Positions 15,264 through 20,455 of a stretch of 20,455 bases of DNA are shown piece after piece. Positions within the stretch are counted from its first letter, which is position 1; each line of letters starts with the position of its first letter. Source of the DNA: Betaproteobacteria bacterium (lineage in GTDB: Bacteria; Pseudomonadota; Gammaproteobacteria; Burkholderiales; SG8-39); NCBI GenBank assembly GCA_005888925.1, contig VBCP01000374.1:1-20455 (forward strand), written 5' to 3'. The translations under genes were made by a program, and so were the position numbers. The notes beneath the pieces were generated by a model, which saw nothing but the letters and a program-made list of their open reading frames with translations, searched no databases and was not told where the DNA came from.

Positions 15264-16171
15264 ATCAGCGACTTGAGGATCGCGTCCGCGCCCTGGTCGC
15301 GCAGCGCCCGGGCCGCGGCAGCGCCTACGGCTTCCGGGTCGGAGCCCTCGGCCTGCGCGCGCAGGACGCGCCGCCCATCGGCGGCAGCGACCAGCGCGCC
15401 GAGTGCGAGCCGCCCATCGCGCATCACGGCGTGGGCGCCGAGCGGCAGCGCGCAACTGCCGCCGAGGGCACGGCTCACCGCCCGCTCGGCGCGCACGCAA
15501 AGCGCGGTCGCCGCGTCGCCGAGCGGCGCCAGCATCTGCAGCAGGTCGGTGCGCGAGGCAAGGCACTCGATACCGAGGGCGCCCTGTCCCGGAGCGGGCA
15601 GGCTGTCCTCGAGCGACAGATGCGTGCGGATGCGCGCGGCCAGGCCGAGGCGCACGAGCCCGGCGACGGCAAGCACGATGGCGTCGTATTCGCCGCGGTC
15701 GAGCTTCGCCACGCGGGTCTCGACATTGCCGCGCAGCAGCCGCAGCTCGAGCGCCGGATAGCGCTCGCGGACCTGCGCGGCACGCCGCAGGCTGGAGGTG
15801 CCGACGGCTGCGCCCGCCGGCATGTCGCCCAGCGTGGCGAAGCGGGTGGAGACGAAAGCATCGCGCGGGTCTTCGCGCGCGCTGATCGCCGCCAGCACGA
15901 AGCCCGCCGGCAATTCCGCCGGCACATCCTTCATCGAGTGCACCGCGAGGTCGGCGCGCCCGGCGGCCATGGCGGTCTCCAGCTCCTTGACGAACAGGCC
16001 CTTGCCGCCCGCCTGATCGAGGCGCCGGTCGAGGAGCTCGTCGCCGCGCGTGCTCATGGGCAGCAGCTCCACGCTGAGCCCGGGGCGCAGGAGTTCCAGG
16101 CGGGACTTGACATGCTCGGCCTGCCACAGCGCGAGGCGGCTGCGCCGCGTCGCGATGACCAGGCGCTTCAC
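15260..16171 (-). CDS. hemC: Hydroxymethylbilane synthase HemC (porphobilinogen deaminase)
   Basis: HemC polymerises four porphobilinogens on a covalently bound dipyrromethane cofactor to make hydroxymethylbilane. The 303-residue protein has all signatures: VIATRRSRLALWQAEHVK, PMSTRGDELLDRRL, the catalytic Asp82 in AVHSMKDVP, GTSSLRRAAQ, LRLLRGNVETRVAKLD, PAPGQGALGIE, and the cofactor-carrying Cys240 in ALGGSCALPLGAHA. I chose the GTG at 16171 because it opens on the family N-terminus and overlaps the upstream regulator stop as GTGA; an in-frame ATG at 16207 would add 12 unlikely residues. hemC directly behind an AlgR-type regulator is also seen in Pseudomonas. Confidence 0.96.
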   Translation of the reverse strand: MKRLVIATRRSRLALWQAEHVKSRLELLRPGLSVELLPMSTRGDELLDRRLDQAGGKGLFVKELETAMAAGRADLAVHSMKDVPAELPAGFVLAAISAREDPRDAFVSTRFATLGDMPAGAAVGTSSLRRAAQVRERYPALELRLLRGNVETRVAKLDRGEYDAIVLAVAGLVRLGLAARIRTHLSLEDSLPAPGQGALGIECLASRTDLLQMLAPLGDAATALCVRAERAVSRALGGSCALPLGAHAVMRDGRLALGALVAAADGRRVLRAQAEGSDPEAVGAAAARALRDQGADAILKSLI

Positions 16172-16923
16172 GGCCGCTCCGCGATCAGCTCGCGCACCGC
16201 GGGCCACTGCCGCCGGCTCACCGGCAGGCGTTCGGCAAGGCCGTCGAGCACGACCTGCCAGTGCGCCTCCTCCTCGCCGCCCCCGGTGCGCTCGAAGCCG
16301 CGGATCGCCGTGCGCGCCACCAGGCAGTTGCGGTGAATGCGCACGAACGGATTGCTGAACTCGCGCTCCAGGGCGATCAGCGATTCCTCGATCAGGTGCT
16401 CGCGCTCGCGCGTGCGCACGGTGACGTATTTCTGCTCGGCCCTGAGAAACAGGATGTCGCGCACCGGCACCAGCACGATGCGATTGCGCTCCGCGACCGA
16501 CAGGTACTCGCGCGGCGCGGCCGCCGCGCGCACCAGGCTCTCGCGCCGCGGCGCTCCGGACACGAGCGCCTTCTTCAGCGCCGCGGCGAGGCGCGCCGCG
16601 CGCACCGGCTTCAGCAGATAGTCGAGCGCGTTGAGCTCGAAGGCCTCGATGGCATGCTTGTCGTGCGCGGTGACGAACACTACCGCCGGCGCATTGTCGA
16701 GCGCGCTCAGATGGCGCGCGAGCTCGAGCCCGTCCATGCCGGGCATGCGGATGTCGAGCAGCAGCACTTGCGCGCCGCTCGCCGGCAGCTGCTCCAGGGC
16801 CTCGATGCCGTTGGGCGCTTCGCCGGCTACCACGCTCGGCACGTCGGCGGCGATGTCCTGCAGCAGCTCCTTCAGCCGCTCGCGCGCCGGGCTCTCGTCG
16901 TCAGCGATGAAGATGCGGATCAT
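16168..16923 (-). CDS. algR: LytTR-family response regulator (AlgR-like)
   Basis: This 251-residue two-component regulator has an N-terminal receiver (IFIADDESPARERL acidic pocket, phosphoacceptor Asp57 in VLLLDIRMPGMDGLELA, conserved Thr in FVTAHD, Lys in LDYLLKPV) and a C-terminal LytTR DNA-binding domain from about residue 140 (YLSVAERNRIVLVPVRDI, FVRIHRNCLVAR). AlgR in Pseudomonas controls alginate, twitching and other virulence traits; the regulon here is unknown. It overlaps the sensor kinase upstream by ATGA and hemC downstream by GTGA, so it is transcribed ahead of the haem genes. The gene symbol rests on family and synteny; equivalence of targets is not shown. Confidence 0.9.
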   Translation of the reverse strand: MIRIFIADDESPARERLKELLQDIAADVPSVVAGEAPNGIEALEQLPASGAQVLLLDIRMPGMDGLELARHLSALDNAPAVVFVTAHDKHAIEAFELNALDYLLKPVRAARLAAALKKALVSGAPRRESLVRAAAAPREYLSVAERNRIVLVPVRDILFLRAEQKYVTVRTREREHLIEESLIALEREFSNPFVRIHRNCLVARTAIRGFERTGGGEEEAHWQVVLDGLAERLPVSRRQWPAVRELIAERP

Positions 16924-17927
16924 GTGCGCCGGTAGGGTATTTCAATTTCGACGCGATAGCGCCCATTGGCGATCCGGGTCTCCAGGCGTGCCTCGGCGTC
17001 GAAAAACAGCGCGAGGCGCTCGCGGATGTTGTCCAGGGCCATGCGGTTGCCGGTGCGCTGCCCGCCCGCCTCGAGGTGCGGATTCTCGATCGCGGCGTGC
17101 ACGCGCTCGCCGCGCCGCTCGATGCGCACCAGCACGTCGCCCACGCCGGTGCCGGGCTCGACCCCGTGATAGATCGCGTTCTCGAGCAAAGGCTGCAGCA
17201 CCATCGGCGGCAGCAGCGCGTCCGAGGGCGCCGCGTCCAGTTCCCAGCTGATGCGCAGGCGCTCGCCGAGGCGCAGCTGCTCGATCTCGGCGTAGCGCTC
17301 GAGCAGCGCGATCTCGTCGGCGAGCCGCACGAACTGGCGCACGTCGGCCATCAGCGTGCGAAACAGATCCGCGAGGTCTTCTAGCGTGCGCTCGGCGCGC
17401 TTCGGGTCGCGGCGGATCAGCGCCAGCACGGCATTCAGGCTGTTGAACAGGAAGTGCGGCCGGATGCGCGCCTGCAGCGCCTGCAGCCGCGCTTCGGCGA
17501 GCGCCGGCGAAAAAGCCTTGGTATGCAGCCTGAAATAGCCGAGCAGGGACGCCGCCACCAGTGCGGTGAGCACCAGCGTGCGCGCCGGGCTCGGCATCGC
17601 TTCGCCGGCTACCGTGCGCAGCGCGGCGTGGTAGCCGCCCGCGAGCGCCGTCACCAGCACGATGATCGACAGGCCCCCGAGCCAATAAGGCAGCCGCGCG
17701 AGCCAGGGCGAAGCCGCGAACAGCGCCATCAGCTCGATCAGCAACAGCGGCTCGAGGAACGCCGCGGCGCGGATGAAGCGATCGAGCGCCGGACCGAGCG
17801 CCGCCGATGCGTAGAACGCCCCCGCAAGCGCAAGCGCGTTGACCCCCACCAGCACGCGTGCCATCACCGCCAGATTGCGGAAATCGGGCAGCAGATCCGG
17901 ATAGACGTTTTGCCTTATACTCGGCAT
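16920..17927 (-). CDS. algZ: AlgZ/FimS-like membrane sensor histidine kinase
   Basis: This is the partner kinase of the LytTR regulator. The 335-residue protein has about four membrane segments (near residues 25-45, 57-75, 82-102 and 115-132) with no large periplasmic loop. The His_kinase-type transmitter follows: His158 in RIRPHFLFNSLNAVLALIRR and an N-box in QPLLENAIYHGVEPGTG. The usual GxGL of the nucleotide-binding G-box appears here as GNRMALDNIRERL. I chose ATG 17927 (MPSIRQNVYPDLLPDF); an ATG 12 nt upstream is possible. It diverges from argH over 45 nt and overlaps the regulator by ATGA. The signal sensed is unknown. Confidence 0.88.
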   Translation of the reverse strand: MPSIRQNVYPDLLPDFRNLAVMARVLVGVNALALAGAFYASAALGPALDRFIRAAAFLEPLLLIELMALFAASPWLARLPYWLGGLSIIVLVTALAGGYHAALRTVAGEAMPSPARTLVLTALVAASLLGYFRLHTKAFSPALAEARLQALQARIRPHFLFNSLNAVLALIRRDPKRAERTLEDLADLFRTLMADVRQFVRLADEIALLERYAEIEQLRLGERLRISWELDAAPSDALLPPMVLQPLLENAIYHGVEPGTGVGDVLVRIERRGERVHAAIENPHLEAGGQRTGNRMALDNIRERLALFFDAEARLETRIANGRYRVEIEIPYRRT

Positions 17928-17972
17928 GGTTACGTACAAGTCTTAAACCGTATTCAAGCTGATTGTGCGAGC
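17928..17972. promoter_or_regulatory. Short divergent region between algZ and argH
   Basis: Forty-five bases separate two divergent starts. For argH, TATACT at 17916-17921, inside the first codons of algZ, is a fair -10 but lacks a recognisable -35. For algZ, TTGAAT on the minus strand (17952-17957) resembles a -35 without a good -10 at the right distance. A TACGTA palindrome lies at 17931-17936 and could mark an operator, but it is too short to claim. No Shine-Dalgarno sequence stands out before either gene. Promoter elements must reach into the coding ends. Confidence 0.35.
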
Positions 17973-19370
17973 ATGGCGACTAAGCCGCAAGCCGGGTCCG
18001 GCCGGCAACTTTGGTCGGGCCGATTCAGGGAGCCCGTCGACGAGCGCGTGAAGCGCTTCAGCGCCTCGGTCGGCTTCGACCAGCGCCTCGCCAAGCAGGA
18101 CATCGCCGGATCGCTTGCCCACGCGCGCATGCTCGCAGCGGCCGGCATCATCACCAAGCGCGATCTTACGGCCATCGAGCGTGGTCTCGGGCGGATCCGG
18201 CGCGAGATCGAAGCGGGCAGCTTCGCCTGGTCGCTCGACGCCGAGGACGTCCACCTCAATATCGAGCGCCGCCTCACGGCGCTCGCCGGCGAAGCCGGCA
18301 AGCGCCTGCACACGGCGCGCTCGCGCAACGACCAGGTCGCGACCGACCTGCGCCTGTGGCTACGCGAGGAAATCGATGCGATCGACGCCGCGCTCGCCGC
18401 GCTGCTGCGCGCGCTCATCGCGCAGGCCGAGCGCCACGCCGCGCTGGTGATGCCCGGCTTTACCCATCTGCAGGTCGCGCAGCCGGTCACCTTCGGCCAT
18501 CATCTGCTCGCCTACGTGGCGATGCTCGAGCGCGACCGCGTGCGGCTCGCGCAGTGCCGCTCACGCGTCAACCAGCTGCCGCTCGGCGCCGCCGCGCTCG
18601 CCGGCACCAGTTTTCCCATCCAGCGACAGCGCGTGGCACGGGAACTGGGCTTCGAGGGACTGGCGGAAAACTCCATCGACGCGGTGTCGGACCGCGACTT
18701 TGCGATCGAATTCTGCGCCTGCGCGGCGCTCGCGATGGTGCACTTGTCGCGCCTGGCGGAGGAGATCGTGCTGTGGTCGAGCCCGCGCTTCGGCTTCGTG
18801 CGCCTGCCCGATCGCTATTGCACCGGCTCGTCGATCATGCCGCAGAAGAAGAACCCGGACGTGGCGGAGCTGGTGCGCGGCAAGAGCGCGCGCGTGATCG
18901 GCAGCCTGGTCGCGCTGCTCGCGCTGATGAAGGCGCAGCCCCTCGCCTACAACAAGGACAACCAGGAAGACAAGGAGCCGCTGTTCGACGCGGTCGACAC
19001 GCTGAAGGACTGCCTCGCCATCTTTGGCGGCCTGATCGCGGGCCTGGTCCCGGTACCGCGCGCGATGCGCGCCGCGCTTGCCGAAGGCCATGCCACCGCG
19101 ACCGATCTCGCCGACTACCTGGTGCGCAAGGGTGTAGCGTTCCGCGACGCGCACGAAGCCGTGGCGCGCGCAGTGCGCGAGGCCGAGCGCCGCGGGACGG
19201 ACCTCGCCCGGCTGCCGTTGGCGACGCTGCGGCGCTTTTCACCCAAGATCGGCGCGGACGCCAAGCGCGTGCTCACGCCCGAAGGCTCGGTCGCCTCGCG
19301 CAACCACGTCGGCGGCACGGCGCCCGCGCAGGTGCGCAAGGCCGCGGCACGCGCGCGCAAGCGTCTGTAG
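17973..19370 (+). CDS. argH: Argininosuccinate lyase ArgH
   Basis: ArgH splits argininosuccinate into arginine and fumarate, the last step of arginine synthesis. The 465-residue protein fits the fumarase/aspartase superfamily: N-terminal LWSGRFREPVDERVKRFSAS, DAEDVHLNIERRL, the substrate-binding LHTARSRNDQVATDLR (from about residue 112), PGFTHLQVAQPVTFGHHLLA, ENSIDAVSDRDFAIEF, and the superfamily signature GSSIMPQKKNPDVAEL with catalytic serine around residues 286-287. The C-terminus reads SVASRNHVGGTAPAQV. The frame is open upstream, but ATG 17973 is the only start that gives the family N-terminus. The protein kinase gene starts 2 nt after its stop. The argH-algZ-algR-hemC order recalls Pseudomonas. 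Confidence 0.97.
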   Translation: MATKPQAGSGRQLWSGRFREPVDERVKRFSASVGFDQRLAKQDIAGSLAHARMLAAAGIITKRDLTAIERGLGRIRREIEAGSFAWSLDAEDVHLNIERRLTALAGEAGKRLHTARSRNDQVATDLRLWLREEIDAIDAALAALLRALIAQAERHAALVMPGFTHLQVAQPVTFGHHLLAYVAMLERDRVRLAQCRSRVNQLPLGAAALAGTSFPIQRQRVARELGFEGLAENSIDAVSDRDFAIEFCACAALAMVHLSRLAEEIVLWSSPRFGFVRLPDRYCTGSSIMPQKKNPDVAELVRGKSARVIGSLVALLALMKAQPLAYNKDNQEDKEPLFDAVDTLKDCLAIFGGLIAGLVPVPRAMRAALAEGHATATDLADYLVRKGVAFRDAHEAVARAVREAERRGTDLARLPLATLRRFSPKIGADAKRVLTPEGSVASRNHVGGTAPAQVRKAAARARKRL

Positions 19371-19372
19371 TG

Positions 19373-20455
19373 ATGACCGAGCGCGGGCAACTCACGCAGA
19401 TCGGCAAGTACCCGGTCCTTTGCAAGCTCGGCGAAGGCGCCACCTCCGAGGTGTATCAGTGCCACGACCCCTTCAATGACCGCGACGTCGCGGTCAAGGT
19501 GGCATTCCCGGAAAGCTTCCAGGACCCGGAGCGCGGCCGGCTCTACAAGAAACTGTTCCTCACCGAGGCCTCGCTCGCCGGCAAGCTGCAGCACCCGCAC
19601 ATCTGCCAGATCTACGACGCGGTGGCCGAGGAGAAGCTCCATTACCTCGTGATGGAGTACGTCGACGGCGGCACGCTCGAAAAGTACTGCCGCGCCGATG
19701 CCCTGCTGCCGGTCGAGCGCACGGTCGAGATCATCTTCAAGTGCACGCGCGCGCTCGAGTTCGCGCATCGCCTGGGGGTCACGCACCGCGACCTCAAGCC
19801 GGCCAACCTGCTGCACACCGGCGAGACCCACGTGAAGATCACCGATTTCGGCGCCGCGCTGATCGCGAGCGGCGAGACCACCCAGATCAGCTCGATCGGC
19901 TCGCCGGCCTACATGTCGCCCGAGCAGGTGAAGGAGGCGAGCCTCGACCACCGCACCGACATCTATTCGATCGGCGTGGTGATGTACCACCTGCTCACCG
20001 GGCGGCTGCCGTTCCAGGCGGCGAACAACTTCAGCCTGATCTACCAGATCACCAATACCCGGGCCGAGCCGCCCTCGATGCTGCGTCCCGGGCTGCCGGC
20101 GCAGATCGACGCCATCGTCATGCGCGCGATGGCGCGCGAGCGCGAGGCGCGTTACCCGCGCTGGGAGGAGTTCTCGCGCGAGCTGGCGCAGGTGTTCCGC
20201 GCCGAGCGCAGCGTGGCGCGCAAGGCGCAGGAGTTCGCCGATTCGGACCGCTTCGAGACGCTGCGCGAGCTCGCCTTCTTCCGCGACTTTTCCGACGCCG
20301 AGCTCTGGGAGGTGGCGCGCATCTCGAGCTGGCGCCACGCCGACGCCGGCCAGACGCTGATGAAGGAAGGCGAGCCGGGCGAAAACTTCTGCATCCTCGC
20401 CGAGGGCGAGGTCAAGGTCACCAAGCGCGGCAAGCTGCTCAACGTGCTGCATCCG
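19373..20455 (+). CDS. Ser/Thr protein kinase with C-terminal cNMP-binding-like domain (3' end cut by window edge)
   Basis: A Hanks-type kinase; 361 residues are visible and the frame is open at the right edge. Kinase landmarks: glycine loop LGEGATSEVY (residues 19-28), Lys42 in DVAVKVA, catalytic VTHRDLKPANLL with Asp140, DFG at 158-160, and SPAYMSPEQ at 177-185. The His-Arg-Asp form and a Thr/Ser-rich activation loop (GETTQISSIGS) suggest control by autophosphorylation. From about residue 301 (FFRDFSDAELWEVARISSW) it enters a cyclic-nucleotide-binding-type barrel (MKEGEPGENFCILAEGEVKV); the nucleotide-binding cassette would lie beyond the edge. No membrane segment is seen so far, so it is probably cytoplasmic. 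It starts 2 nt after argH, likely on the same message; a GTG at 19370 is an alternative start. Ligand and substrates are unknown. Confidence 0.9.
   Translation, partial: MTERGQLTQIGKYPVLCKLGEGATSEVYQCHDPFNDRDVAVKVAFPESFQDPERGRLYKKLFLTEASLAGKLQHPHICQIYDAVAEEKLHYLVMEYVDGGTLEKYCRADALLPVERTVEIIFKCTRALEFAHRLGVTHRDLKPANLLHTGETHVKITDFGAALIASGETTQISSIGSPAYMSPEQVKEASLDHRTDIYSIGVVMYHLLTGRLPFQAANNFSLIYQITNTRAEPPSMLRPGLPAQIDAIVMRAMAREREARYPRWEEFSRELAQVFRAERSVARKAQEFADSDRFETLRELAFFRDFSDAELWEVARISSWRHADAGQTLMKEGEPGENFCILAEGEVKVTKRGKLLNVLHP

Noticed and set aside
17454..17972. Upstream in-frame extension of argH
   Set aside because: It is antisense to algZ, has no family resemblance, and the ATG at 17973 gives the normal ArgH N-terminus.

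Overview
This is a GC-rich, very densely packed chromosomal window made almost entirely of housekeeping genes. Gene content and order point to a betaproteobacterium or a close relative: surA-lptD divergent from amgK-murU, pepP-ubiH, dusB-fis followed by purH-purD-hemF, and an algZ-algR-hemC-hemD-hemX-hemY cluster divergent from argH. I see no insertion sequence, phage gene, CRISPR array, tRNA, rRNA or plasmid marker, and nothing in base composition that suggests recent transfer.

Layout. Positions 1-3265 (minus) hold the 3'-truncated surA and complete lptD, both for outer-membrane biogenesis. Positions 3309-7337 (plus) hold amgK, murU, pepP and a UbiH-type flavin monooxygenase, each overlapping the next by 4 nt: cell-wall MurNAc recycling, a proline aminopeptidase and ubiquinone hydroxylation. 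After a 54-nt gap, 7392-12312 (plus) holds dusB, fis, purH, purD and hemF, all overlapping: tRNA dihydrouridylation, nucleoid protein, purine synthesis and a haem step. hemF meets hemY tail to tail, with the two stop codons interleaved. Positions 12309-17927, on the minus strand and transcribed algZ to hemY, hold an AlgZ/AlgR-type two-component system followed by hemC, hemD, hemX and hemY, again all overlapping. Positions 17973-20455 (plus) hold argH and, 2 nt later, a Ser/Thr protein kinase with a C-terminal cyclic-nucleotide-binding-like domain that runs off the right edge.

The four stretches free of genes are 43, 54, 45 and 2 nt long, so no unannotated gap approaches 300 nt. Regulation must therefore act through two short divergent promoter regions, one small gap before dusB, and promoters buried inside coding sequence.

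I found no clear undescribed system. The points most worth a second look are the kinase/cNMP-domain fusion beside argH, the shortened UbiH with no ATG start, the interleaved hemF/hemY stops with two abutting palindromes just upstream, and LptD with only two cysteines. Assignments rest on recognised motifs, lengths and gene order, without database searches.
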